Assembly (NCBI GenBank): GCA_001584585.1
Contig: LSYV01000004.1
Coordinates: 3,430,048 to 3,494,047, forward strand
Length of the DNA: 64,000 nt
Reading direction: 5' to 3'
From: Gonium pectorale
Lineage: Eukaryota; Chlorophyta; Chlorophyceae; Chlamydomonadales; Volvocaceae
Positions 1 to 11,500 of the stretch are shown here, one piece after another. Positions within the stretch are counted from its first letter, which is position 1. Each line of letters begins with the position of its first letter. The notes beneath the pieces are model-generated. The model did not search any database and was not told the DNA's origin. It saw only the letters and a list, made by a program, of their open reading frames with translations. A program made the translations under genes and the position numbers.

Positions 1-2
1 GG

Positions 3-275
3 CTCAAGTTCGAGAACTTGGACAGCTTGCGGATCACGCCCCGCGGGCTGTCGTCCCAGGGCTGCGGTGTGGACCTGCCACCATCCCTGCCGCCGTTGCT
101 GCCGCGGCGCCCTCGACCCCTGCCGCCACGTCCGGCAGGGAATTCTCCGTTGGCCGCGCTGGCTGCCAGGAGCGGAGGGCGCATAGCGAAGCGGCGCCAT
201 AAAGGTCCGGCGTTCGGTAACAGCGCTCCAGGCAGAATTCCAGGCACGGCGCGAGGCCCTGATCTGGCATTGTGA
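3..275 (+). CDS. Possible 3' end of a gene running in from the left edge
   Basis: An open frame enters from the left edge and ends at a TGA at 273-275. It begins LKFENLDSLRITPRG and then turns Pro/Arg-rich. The first 15 or so residues look protein-like, while the rest looks like ordinary GC-rich open frame. I recognise no domain. The antisense frame at 34-288 is also open, so strand is not settled. It could be a last exon or chance. Confidence 0.2.
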   Translation, partial: LKFENLDSLRITPRGLSSQGCGVDLPPSLPPLLPRRPRPLPPRPAGNSPLAALAARSGGRIAKRRHKGPAFGNSAPGRIPGTARGPDLAL

Positions 276-632
276 AGGGTTGCGCCATCGCGAGCTACGG
301 CGAGAGCGCAGCACGGGGTGTTTCGTGAAACGCCTGGCTCGGCTGCCAAGGCAGGACCAACTGCCGACTGCATCGTCGACCCGCTGCTGCTAGGTTTGTG
401 GTCGCATGACGAGTGTAGCTTACATAGGCTGTGCGTTGGGGGTCGCATGCCTAGCGCGGGATTTTCCGAGATGCACCCTACATACCAACCCCGTGACTTT
501 CACGGATACGGTAGTCGAAGGGTCTTCCAGTGGGGCCCGAGCTCAAACACTTCTTTTCGGCTCTTGCATTTATCTCAGGCTTTGCCCATTGCCACACGGT
601 GCATCGCGCCCTATCGCGCCTCGTGAGCAGCC
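276..632. other. Intergenic stretch, presumed promoter/5' flank of the ubiquitin-like gene
   Basis: I see no convincing gene, repeat or RNA here. It lies directly upstream of the chosen ATG of the ubiquitin-like gene, so it should hold its promoter and 5' UTR, but no clear TATA box stands out. Confidence 0.3.
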
Positions 633-2222
633 ATGTACACCGTCATGGACCGGCTGCGAAGCATGGCCCCGCCCTCGCACCGCAACACTGCCCTACGTGC
701 ACAAGCTCCTGCAGCTCCGCTCGCTCCAACGCGCTGCCTCCGCTCGTCGTGTCCTACGACGAACCCCTGCCGCACAGGCCACAGCCCCCAGCGACGGCCC
801 CACGCGCGCGGGCCAAACCCCCCATCCGCCCAGCCGTCCCGTAGCCCAGTCACCTCACAGCCCCAGCCCCACCTGCTGTGGCCTATCCAGACGCGTGGGC
901 TGAGGTGTTCGCCAAGGGCGCTGTCGGTTGGGCCCTCGCCGGCGTGGGACGGCACTGATCCTGAGCCGCGCTTGCAGCGCTTACAGACGAGCTCGCCCCC
1001 GGCGGACCCGGGTAGTCAGCGGGACTTCGCCCAGCCAGCGCCGTATGAGAGCCTGGACTTCCTCATCGCTGAGGATGTATACATGCAGGTGCGTGGGGGT
1101 AAGAGGCAGGGGTCTGCAAGCTGTGCAAGGGGCTGCGGGTTTGGGGGGAGGGGCATGATGAGCATCATTTGCTGCGCGGTCGAGACAACACACATGCAAT
1201 GGCCTGAACTGCAGGGCAGCGCGTCCACAACTCCCGCCACGACGCCGACGAAGTCCATGGTGGCGGACGCACCGACGCCGAAGCCGATAACCGTCAGGCT
1301 CTTGACGGGTGCATCGCTGACGCTCGAGCTCACAACGGCAGCTACCGTCCGGGAGGTCAAAGAGCTTATCTTCCAGCGCACCGGTAAGAATTGTACTCTG
1401 GTTCTAGTATCCATCTCTATAACGTGAGCTCGTTAGGGAGCCATAGCCTGAAAGCCAAGGTGTGCAACAGGCTAACTCCCAACGGCTCAGCGGTCAACGG
1501 AACAAACCATAAGTCGGATAGTGGCTTCTGGCTTGTATGGCCTGAAACTTATGGCAGGTTTCAGTTCGAATTGCCTCTTTCGCCGGGAGTTTTGCGAGGC
1601 TAACTCTCAACTCTCAACTCTCTGAGAGTTGCCGTACCGTCCTTGCAGCGCGGTTCGGCGCTGCCTCACATGCCATTGAGCGCATGGGCGTGTTCTGGAG
1701 ACATAACTGTCGTAGCTGCAGCTTGTTGCGGCGACATCAGCGCCCGTCCCGCCATCATCGCGTAGGCCGTCTCGGGCAATGGGCGCTGATGTCGCCGCAA
1801 CAAGCTGCAGCTACGCCAGTTATGTCTCCAGAACNNNNNNNNNNNNNNNNNNNNGGTACGGCAACTCTCAGAGAGTTGAGAGTTGAGAGTTAAAGCTCAC
1901 GAGTTGAGGCAATTCGAACAGAAACCTGCCATAAGGACTTGTAAGCTTTCTTCAAATTCCTGTGTTAAAGCAACAGCCATTGCAGCTCTCTGCAATTGCA
2001 TGCTTTGGCATAGGTTCCATCCACACCATGCGACAGTCTCGTCACACAGCCACCACACACACACACATATTGCTCGTTCCCGCAGGAGCCTCTCCGAATG
2101 AGCAGCGACTGATCTATGGCACAAAGAGCCTGCAAGATGTTTCGGCAACGCTGGCCAGCTACGCCGTGCAACCGGGCGCGCAGCTCTTTATGGTCATGCG
2201 GCTGAGAGGAGGAGCACGTTGA
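633..2222 (+). CDS. Ubiquitin-like domain protein ending in GG-AR
   Basis: Proposed exons are 633-1088, 1215-1383 and 2086-2222 (762 nt, 253 aa). The last ~75 residues align along their length with ubiquitin: ITVRLLTGASLTLEL, then VREVKELIFQ, NEQRLIYGTKSLQD and the end MRLRGGAR. The diglycine is followed by two residues, so removing Ala-Arg would expose a conjugatable GG, as in ubiquitin and NEDD8 precursors. Intron 2 (CCG/GTAAG to CGCAG) joins in phase through the fold and is firm. Intron 1 (CAG/GTGCGT, 126 nt) is in frame without stops and could be retained. The Pro/Ser-rich N-terminal ~150 residues have no recognised domain, and the ATG at 633 is the weakest part. A UGUAA poly(A) signal is at 2733. 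It could act as a free modifier or as a ubiquitin-like tail on a larger protein. Confidence 0.72.
1548..1936. repeat. Nested foldback palindrome inside the ubiquitin-like gene intron
   Basis: Two inverted pairs are nested. The outer arms (about 1548-1638 and 1855-1936) share ATGGCAGGTTTC, TTCGAATTGCCTC and a run of AACTCTC units, with one asymmetric stretch. The inner arms (1692-1745 and 1781-1834) are 54 bp each with one mismatch around a 35-nt loop. Left-arm bases 1639-1691 have no partner because the right arm is replaced there by Ns. No transposase or clear target-site duplication is seen. It may be a foldback/MITE-like insertion or an assembly-generated palindrome. Confidence 0.85.
1835..1854. 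other. Assembly gap (20 N)
   Basis: Twenty consecutive Ns fall inside the right arm of the foldback palindrome, where about 53 bp matching left-arm positions 1639-1691 would be expected. The gap size is therefore probably a placeholder. Confidence 0.97.
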
Positions 2223-3783
2223 GCGCGACAAGGGAGAGGTGCCCCAAGCCGGGACCAGATATAACGCCTTAGCATCCCAGGTTTCCAGCCTCCCGATGAC
2301 GTGCTCTCGAAATGGGTTGCGTGCGGTCACACCTCAGAAGGGAAGAAGAACCTGTCGACTTATCAAATACTGCGCAGAATAGATCCCTTTGCTGGTACGA
2401 CCGATTCATGTCAAGTTGGTCGCGCACACACTTTCTTTATGGAGCGTGGCTGCAGGCACAGGCGGCGTGGTGCATGGCAACTGGATTTGCGCTGGCTGAT
2501 GCCTGACGGACGGATTGCGTGGAAAGCAACGAGGGACATCGAGGGCGTGTCCTGTTTTGGGATCTCGTTATTAACTCGCGCGGGTCCATCACACACTCAG
2601 CGACTTCAGCCCAAACGCAGCGTGGTCAGTGACCGGGAGCGCGTAAGCGTATGTGGACTACGTTCCTGACAACAGGGCGACGGATGAGTAAGAGTGCTGC
2701 TAGGTGCTCATCAGCGTGCCATTAGGCGGACTTGTAAGGCCCTTGGGGAGCAAAGGGCAGGTCTATCTGGCTATCTGTTTATTTATAGTGAATACATGTG
2801 GTGCCATGCGCTTGAGACAGAGCGAATCGCAATTTCCGGGCCCTTCAGACTGGTAACTACTGCCCGGGACTCTTAATCTCCTTCCAGGCTGAGCAGGGTT
2901 GTGCCGGCTCAGGCGCCGGCGTTGTTGGTTGCATCCACTCTTGGTAGCGATTGAAGCTTGGGCACGAGCATGGCGCGGGCTCCGAGCGCTTACGATTGAT
3001 AGCATGATCGACGCCCCCCCCCCGCCGGGCTCCTGCATTGCACCAACACGGCAAGCCAACTTCAGTTAATTGCTGCGTCTAGGAACTGTGAGCATCTCGT
3101 ACGACAGTTACATACGCCATTTTACGGTTGGCAGCCAAAAAATGCATGTTGGCAGGCGTGAGGCTGGCCGCAATGCGAACACGCGTATAAGAGGTAGCAC
3201 CGCTGACTGATCGTCGGCCGTACACCTTAAGGGTAGAGCTGCCATCCGTGCAAGAGCGGAAGGCAACCCGCACCTTGGCACTTATGCTGCAGTGCTCAGT
3301 GTCGTGCCGAGCTTTTGGGAAAGCCCCCAGCGCAGGGCGCCGCGACTACACCGCAGCGGGCCTCCCGGTCCTACCTCATCAACTAGCACCAGGGATACGC
3401 TAGCTGTCGATAATGAATGTTCCAATTTCCAATTTATACGTGGCTTGTATGGACTCTGGAGAAGCCTAGCGAACAGCCGAGTGACCGACCCGGGGGTGCC
3501 GTGCCGTGACCCATGGGCCAATTTCTCGTTCATGCAAAAGGCAGAACCGCAGCACGGTATTTCTGATGTATTCGGTCAATGGCTGAATCTCAACATAGTT
3601 TCTCCTAAGCCGACATGATAGAGGATACCACAGTTGCCTTAAAGATGGGGCCGCTCTTCACTGCTAACGATTACCATTTGCCGTCCCCCAGGTCCAAGTC
3701 CTGTTCGCTGCAGTCATCGACCATAAGGGCATGCACGATACACGGGCTAACAAGGTTAACAGCGAACAGGAGGCCCACTCAGC
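2223..3783. other. 3' UTR and intergenic DNA
   Basis: The first ~510 bases are probably the 3' UTR of the ubiquitin-like gene, ending near the TGTAA at 2733-2737. The rest holds only short frames with no recognisable similarity. Unidentified upstream exons of the zinc-finger gene could lie here. Confidence 0.4.
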
Positions 3784-4754
3784 ATGACATTGAAAACGCA
3801 ATCCCCAGCAATCCGCACCCTGGCCCTCCGACTTCGCATCAAGTGCGCATGTGCTTCTCTGCAACGCGCTCGCTCTCCTGAGCCGCAACACTCAACACGG
3901 CTGTGCCGCGACGCAACGCAGCTGAGCATGGTCGTCTGTGCCGCCGCGCGACGAAGCGGCGGCGCGCCCGCTGTGTCTCTTGGTGGACGGGCGACGGGTC
4001 GCTTTCTCCTGCTGACCCAGTCCCGGCCGCGTCCCCGCGTCGGTACCCCACATCCGGACTACTCATCGCCAGCCCGCTGCTGCGCCAGCAGCGAGGGATC
4101 CTCACAGGTAATCCTACGCGACTGAGGACGTTCCGCAAGCGCATGCACCGCTGACTTGCGCGGGGCACGGCCGGCGAAGCACCAACCCTTGAATGCGGTC
4201 GTGCATGCACACTCTGGCAACGACGAATACAGAGGCAGCGTACGCCTCCGCGGTAGGAGATTCCAGCGTGCCAGAAATCTGTGATCCACCACGCATGCCT
4301 GCGCACCGCGCCGACGGTGTAGCGCACAGTGTTTCACATGCTGCTTCTCCGCACCCGTTGCTGCAGGCAAAGCCCGACGCCGAGCAGGCCAGAGTGGAAC
4401 GGGAGGCTCTGGAGGCGGTCATCCGCAACGACCCCAGCTGCAGCCTGTACCGGTGCGTATGGACGCACGACAGCACCTTGGGTACAACTCATTACCTTTT
4501 GGTGAATGGGGAGGCGCCGGACTGTAGTCGTGGTGTGTGCATGCGTAATGTCACCTCTTGCTTGCATTCAGTTGGAAGTGGACAGGATGAATGACCCTAC
4601 CCTGAGCTGCTGTGATCTGGCGCCTGCTGCCTGCAGGTGCAGAAACGGTCACCTCTACGTGGTCGGCGGTTGTGGCAACCCAGCGCAGAGCGCACGGTGC
4701 CAAGTGTGCGGGGCGCCCATTGGCGCAGGCAGCGGTGACGAGCGATTTTCCTGA
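3784..4754 (+). CDS. Small RZ-type zinc-finger protein
   Basis: Proposed exons are 3784-4107, 4367-4452 and 4637-4754 (528 nt, 175 aa). The last two are firm: splicing restores the RZ-finger signature LYRCRNGHLYVVGGCG, followed by CQVCGAPIG, which is the C-x-NGH-x-Y...C-G...C-x-x-C-G-x-x-IG pattern of ZNFX1 and RNF213. The preceding segment (EQARVEREALEAVI) looks helical, as is usual before this finger. Family members are RNA helicases or AAA ATPase/ubiquitin ligases, and the finger is zinc-binding and implicated in RNA binding or ubiquitin ligase activity. No helicase or ATPase is visible upstream, so this is either a stand-alone finger, a truncated copy, or a gene whose 5' exons I missed. 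The ATG at 3784 is only the first in frame. A TGTAA at 5041-5045 could be its poly(A) signal. Confidence 0.6.
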
Positions 4755-5514
4755 AACAGCATCGCACCGGAAGGAAGGGAACTCGTGCGCCATGCCCATC
4801 CACATTCCGAGCTTCGCCTGAGCTGGAGGGTCAGTGAGTTGAGGGCCGAAAAGATGTAGGAGACCCGGATTGCACTACGATTGCTGTTCATGGTCGTTGC
4901 TTGCAGCCATTGAATGAGCATCTGGCCCAAAAGACCCCAGCCAGGCGCTTGTTTTCTGCTGCGGCAAGGCGCGCCATACTGGGGCTATTCAGAGTGGATG
5001 TCATTGCCCCATGGGTCGCTTAATGTCGAGCAGCACAAGTTGTAAACAACGAAGGTTTCCGCAGTCTCGTCTTGCCTTGTAGTCCTTGACTCCATATTGT
5101 GTACCCAGCATCTATGCTGCTTACATGCACAGGCATAGATAGCATAGCGTGCCAGGGCAAATCTGTACAGGACACACCCAGCTCCCAACTCAGGACAGCG
5201 GGCCGTAACCCAACTGCAATGTCGTTGGCCCTTGCCCACGGACGTATCTCAATAGAAAGACAAGAATCCCACTCTTTGATTGAGCATGAGGACGTAATTA
5301 TGGCAGCCGGCTTCTACCTTGACTCTGACCGCACACGCACAGCTGGCGGAGACGCATCGTGTATGCACATGCGTCGCATATGGCCCTGCCTGGCACGGCC
5401 CCATACGGCCTCAGCTGGTCGTCAACTAAGGAGCCTGAGTCAATTAAAAGGAAAGAATGTCTGGCGTTCCGTACTAGGTGTCCATAAATAATCACGACGA
5501 GCCAGAGAGGCCCC
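4755..5514. other. Convergent 3' flanks with poly(A) signals on both strands
   Basis: This lies between the stop of the plus-strand zinc-finger gene and the stop of the minus-strand giant gene. TGTAA occurs on the plus strand at 5041-5045 and on the minus strand at 5123-5119, as expected for the two converging 3' UTRs. I see no gene. Confidence 0.5.
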
Positions 5515-8500
5515 TCATTCAAACACCACTGCTGCAGACAGCGGGTTACTGGACCTGCCGTACACGTCTGTGGCCCAATACCACAGCGTGTACGCGGGCT
5601 CGCTCAACAGGGCCCCCCCGCACGTCCTGCTGATAGAAACCGTGTACGACACCTGTGTGTCGAACACTGGGTATATACCGGAGAAGACCCTAGTGCCGTT
5701 GAACTGGTCCAAGCGGTACTGTATGGCGCTGACCTTGTTGACACGGAACACGAACGTGATTGTTCGGCTGGCGGCCGTGATGTTGGTCGCAGCGGGATCA
5801 AACGCGACGCGGTCCCCGCCAGGCAAGTTGAAAGATGTCAGTATGGGCCGGCCGGGCAAGCCTGCAGACACCGCGGCAAGGGGTTCATGATGCCGTCAAG
5901 TACAGCGCTGTGATGGGAACGCAAAGCCCGGGCCGGCCGGACTGGACAACGTAGGAGCGGATGCGATGCATGGAAGCGGGAGTGCATGCAGCAAGAGGCC
6001 CCCCTAATTAATCAACGCTACGCCAACCGTCTTTGCGCTGACCTGCAACAGCAAGCGTCTGGTTAAGCTGCGCCTGATTGTAGGGAGCTGCCTGCAGGTT
6101 GCTGCCTCCAGTACCCGCAGGCCGCATTACTGTGCACGGCACCGGGGCGGTCGCCCCGCAGCCCGTCCCGGGTGAGGACGCCGGCGGGTTGCAGGTCACG
6201 TTCCAGCCCCGGTACGTCGGAAGGTCGTCTTGCGCCACCATGTACAGGACATGTGAGGCTGACGCGGGCGCCGGGAGGCTGGCGGCTGCGCAGGTGAGCT
6301 GGTCTTGTGACGCGCCGCTGAGCGCGCTGTATGGGTTGGGCGGCAGCAGGCCGCTGAGCGTGAGGGTGTTGTTCAGCTGGTCGGCCGAGAGGCTGACGTT
6401 GCCCCAGGCCACGGGCTGGCACGCAGCGAGGTCGGAGCAGCTGCAGACAGTGCCCAGCAGCGCCGAGCCGTTCAGCACCCTGGACACAGGGACCTGGTCC
6501 AGGCCTGCAGAGCAGCAGAAGACAGCGAGGGAAGTAAGAAACGAGAGCACCTGCTTGTGGATTGGATGCAGATCTCAAAAAGGGACGATCCAGATGTGTC
6601 TGCACTGCTGGCATCCTTTCTGACGCGAAGCATGACGCCTAGCAGGCCCGGCCGAGCAACGCAGGCGCCACAACCTACCGCCCCGGACCCACCCGCGATG
6701 CAGGAGCTGTTACGGTAGATGGCGTAGCTGATGGTGCCCGCCTCGCTGACAGTGACGGGCAGCCGCATGGTGAAGCGCTGCGCGTCCGTCGTCATGTTCT
6801 GGATCTGCGCAAGGAGGTTGGGTCGTCCGGTTGCACTTTTTGCCGGACCTTCCAAGATTTGCATACACCTTTAGTTGAGCACTTCACAGGCCCTTTCCAC
6901 GAGTCCAGGACATGTGTTGCTGGGCGCAGATAGGAGCATGACAGGACCAAACTGTTCAATGCAATGGCACAGATACTTGCGCCGGCGCGTACCGCTCCGA
7001 TGGACGCAAAGGTAGGCGCCGAGTTGTCCGGCGTGAGCACACTCGTTATCGCCACAACGGTGCTCAGCAGCTGCGACTGAAACCGGACTGCCAGAAACGC
7101 CGTGTAGTTAGAGGCAGGCAGCAAATCCGACAGCGTGTCGGACAGCAGGGTGGGGTTGCCGTCGCCGGGGCTCAGCGCCACGCCAGCTGCAGCGGGGCAG
7201 AGAAAGAGTGCTTTCGCATACATCTCTTACGTCCGTTTGCTCGTGCAAGTATGCGCACAATTACCCGTTGCGCTTCATCCCAGGGCAAAGTTGGCTTTCC
7301 TGTTTGACAATATCTACACGGCATTGTGCCGTGAATTCTTTTCATGATTATGAGCTAGGGCAGCAGATAGCAGACCGCTCGGGCCCCCCGCCGTGTCATA
7401 GCATGGGCGCTGCCAGCACATACCGCGCTCCACCTCAGCAGCAGAGGGCGCCGCCGCTGCCGCGTCCTGCTGCCCCGCGATCCGCTTGACCAGGTACGTG
7501 ACCTTGAACGCCGCCGAGGTCATGTTGGCCACAATCGTGAATCCCGTGTCGTTGATGCCAACGATCTTGGGCCATCCCGCCTGGAAAGTGTCCTCGACCG
7601 ACACATTGAACGAGGCGGAGGCGAGGCCGCTGAATGAGATCGTCAGCTTGGTGCTACCGGGGCGGATGGGCTGGATGACGTTTGAGAGGCTTGTGTTGGC
7701 GGGGTTGGGACTCAGCGACATCGCACCGCTGTCGGCGAGGACGAGGGTCGTGCTGGCGGGGTTGTTGAGGTCCGCCATAACGCAGCTCGCACCGCAATTG
7801 CTCAGCCGGCCCATCGCCCATATGCTTGCCTGCAGGGAGGAATATCCAGGAATGACGTCAGGATCAGGCCAACCGCCTACCAGCGCCCCCTTATTCGCTG
7901 CACGACGGACACTGGAGTGCCTTAAGTAGCACGAGAAATGAAAGGCAGCAAGGCGAGACGCCTATGCGCGTTCACATCTCAATTACACAACCCTTACCAC
8001 AGCGCTGTCCTTACCGGCAGGTAGTGGCTGAAGTCGCACTTGAAGAGCCGCAGTGGCACGTCGGGCGATGCAAGGCCTGTCAGCGAGCTGCTGTTGGTGA
8101 CGGGCGGCAGCGCCTGGCGGCCGCCGGCCACGTACACCTGCAGCGCCGTCAGCGTCACTACCGTGGTAGTGTTGGTTGCAGCCAGCTGGCCCGCGATGCC
8201 GTTGAAGGAGGCGCGGGCCTCCAGGCTGCACGCCCCGCCGACCAGCGCCCCGCCGGTGGCCGCCACGTAGGGCAGTCCCGTGTCGGCGTCTGAGGGCAAG
8301 GCGGCAAGCAGGTTCAGGGTGGGCAAGACGGACCTGCGCATTGTGCCCTCTAGAAACTCTGTGAGTGCAGGATGACTGGCTTGTGGACGAGACATCTCCG
8401 TATCCTGCAGTCGCTGGTGATGTACATTTGCACTACCGCGCCGCACCGCACCTTGCGCGATGCTGCACAGGTCGGCACCCTGGGTTACTATGAGAGTGAC

Positions 8501-11500
8501 CCGCGGGTCGCCCGTCATGTCGTGCACCTTGCCGTCGTCAAACGCGACCAGCACCGACAGGATGGACCGCGTGGGCACGCTGATGGGGGGCTGCGCGGCG
8601 CCGTTGCTGGCACTGGCGATAAAGGGCGACGACACCAGGAACAATGCAATGCGGGTTGGCGCTGGCAGCACCACCCGAACGGTTCCCAAGCCTGCAGGTT
8701 GCGTTTAAGGGGAAGCTTAGTGCGCGATGTGCCACTCCGCGTGTTTTATTCTCGGTATGTGTGGGGGAAAGCATGAAGGAGCATATACATTTGCTTGAAA
8801 GGCGCACCTGCGGCAACGGCCAGTCCGGCACCGACGCTGCTGCTGCAAACGCTCCAGCTGGTCTTGAGGAATGACCCGCACGTTGCGGTCCCAAAGCTGA
8901 CATTGACCTGAAGATCCTGAGCGGAAGAACCGGAGGCCGCCTGCTGAAGGCTGAAAGGCAAGTTGGGCGAGTATGTGAAGCCATTGGATGCGGTCGATGG
9001 CACCACTGCCGTGGTAGCGGCGGCCGGTGAGACGGGCATCACGGCACCGTCGCTGAACACAGCCAGGACGCTCACTCGTGCGGTTGCAAGCTCCCAGTTC
9101 AGGTTCTACGGGCAGCAGGAGGCAGCAGGTGGCATTACAGACGTGATCGGGAAGCTCTCCATTATTGTTGGCTCCCGGGACGTGTTGTGCTGTGTGGAAA
9201 GTCTTGCCAGGCAAGTGTAAACCCAGGCACGAATGACATTGGTGTAAGTGTCTCGACTTTTTGATGCGCCAAAGCACCCACCTGCTCGGCTTTAAACGAT
9301 ACGCGCCAGCGTCCAGCGCTTCCGGGCTGCCCCTGCCCCGAGATGGCAACATTGGATACCGCCACCGCGTCCAAAGAATCCACACACACGGGCTGGTCGG
9401 AGACCGCCAACGTCGTGGTTGCGAGGGCCCTCCCGCCGGCGCCCAGCGCCGTGACCGTGACGCCAGCGTGGGGCACCATGCCCTGGGAGCGAGGTGAGGG
9501 ATGAGAGGGACAAGTACGGATGAGCAGCAACAGATCAGGGCGGTAACCGCGTGCACGTAGGGAGTTCATCAAGGCTGTCGTGAACTGACAGCGTTGCACC
9601 ATGCATGGAGCGGAGCGTTGCATGGCAAATTATCACAATCAATTGATGTAGTTAAGCCTTCCCAAGGACAGGGCGAGCTCCTCCACGCAGGGACGTACCC
9701 TGGCCGTGGAGCCCACAACCCGCAGAGCCTGTGGGCTGTCTACGGTCCAGTTGGACACCAGCGACGTCACGTCCACGTCGGCCAGCGTATCGGCAGCGGT
9801 GGTGCCGTTGTTAGACCAGTTTGCCATTAAGTACAGCTGGGTGCTTTGGTACCTGATTAGTCGGCAAATGCATACCGTGGCGGCACACGGGTCATGGGCG
9901 GGGTTGACAGCACAAGACATACAGAGCGACATGGAGGCCGCATCCGGAGGAGCATTGCAATGTGTAACATGTACGCAAACCTGTCCCCAGTAGGCGTTGT
10001 GTTGAGGGCAGAACTCGGTGCCGTCGAGAGCGGTCGTGTAATATAAGCCCGTGTACATGGTTCGGCTTCGGGAGCTCCTAGGGTTGCGGTAGCGAATCCC
10101 TTACCTGTCAGCACAGCTGCCAGCTGCCGGCGGGGGCACGTTGACGGGCAGCACGCTGCTGAGCACGCCGTCTGGATCAGAAGCTTGTGCCTTGAAGGCA
10201 ACCGGGTACCACACCGTGACAAAGGTCTGTGGGTAGCAAAGAGCGGAGCAACGGGTAAGGCAGCCTTGCCTAGGCAAAACTCCCGAGCTTGTCAGTGTTA
10301 CGCCTTACTTGCGCCTGGAGGGCTGCGCCAGTGCCGCCATCGCCGCTGCACGTAATGGAGACATTCACCAATTTGGAGGGCTGGCTGTGTGATGCGGTCA
10401 GCGCCATGCGACAGTTGCTGATGGACAGGGCCGAGGCCAGGCCCTTGGGCAGGTTGCAGGTGCAGGCGCTGATATTAGCTGTCACGAGCGCTCCGGATTG
10501 CGCTTCACCGGCGGCCCAATCAAGTACGGTCACGGCCTGCAGGCGCGGATCGTGAGATACGAATGGCGGCTTAAGGGTTACATGTGTAGAAGCTAAGCAG
10601 ACACAAGTATATGCACAGGAGACCTGCGAAGAATCCATACATGGACTGAGCTCGTGGGTCTCCAGTGCCGAGCAACACGAGCAAATCCTGCTGCGCCTTG
10701 CGGGCAAGAGGGAAGCGGGAATAGCGGGAGTGACAGCTTGCAAGATTCCCTTCTTTGGGGAGTTTCGCATACCTGGACCGGCATCGACACGCTCTTGCCG
10801 TCAAGCACCGCCGTGTTGAACACATCGTGGCTGGCAACGTGGGCGAAGACCGCCAGCTGCCGCGGGGACACGAGCAGCACGCTGCCGCTGGTACCAACGA
10901 CGCTCCCCGAGGCAAGAGTCCGAAAGTCTGAGAAGAAGACTGGTGGAGACCCGGCGTAGGGGTACAGGGTGTTCGTGCCGGCGGCGCTGAGCACGGCCAG
11001 CTGTGTCCCGTTGGCAAGCTCTGTATCAGCAAGCTGAAAGTATGCGTCCAGGAGCGGGACCGTCCTGCCCTGGTACCTGCGTTGAGGAGATGGACATGAG
11101 GTTGAAGGTGGAAATGGGTGCTCGGCGCTTTGATGAGCAATGCGCTACGGAAGGCCATGGGGCGCAAGTGAACGCCCCGGATTGCGCCCCGGGAAGCATG
11201 GTACATGGCAAAGGAAGACCTGGCCAAGAGAGGTGGGCGATAGAGCGGGCGCATTGGACTACCGTACATCCAAACCTCACATGGCGTCAACGGACGTCCT
11301 CGTGAGGGCAGTGGCCCATAGCGCCATGCCGCCAGTCGCTGCTGAGCCGCCGGTGACGGGCAACGGGAAGACTACAAGGTCCGACCAGAGGCCCGAGCCG
11401 GCTGCCCGCAGAAAGGTCATTCTCGACGAATTGTACCCAAACTGTAGCGAAAACCCGGTCATGACCTGCCGTTGTGGACGGGGTAAGGAGCAGAACACAG

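Noticed and set aside
1016..1414. Minus-strand frame opposite the ubiquitin-like exon
   Set aside because: Shadow of the real exon; the plus strand carries the clear ubiquitin fold.
9699..10077. An intron between 9981 and ~9870 in the giant gene
   Set aside because: The acceptor there breaks the frame. The whole stretch is open, and treating 10077-9699 as one exon closes all phases.
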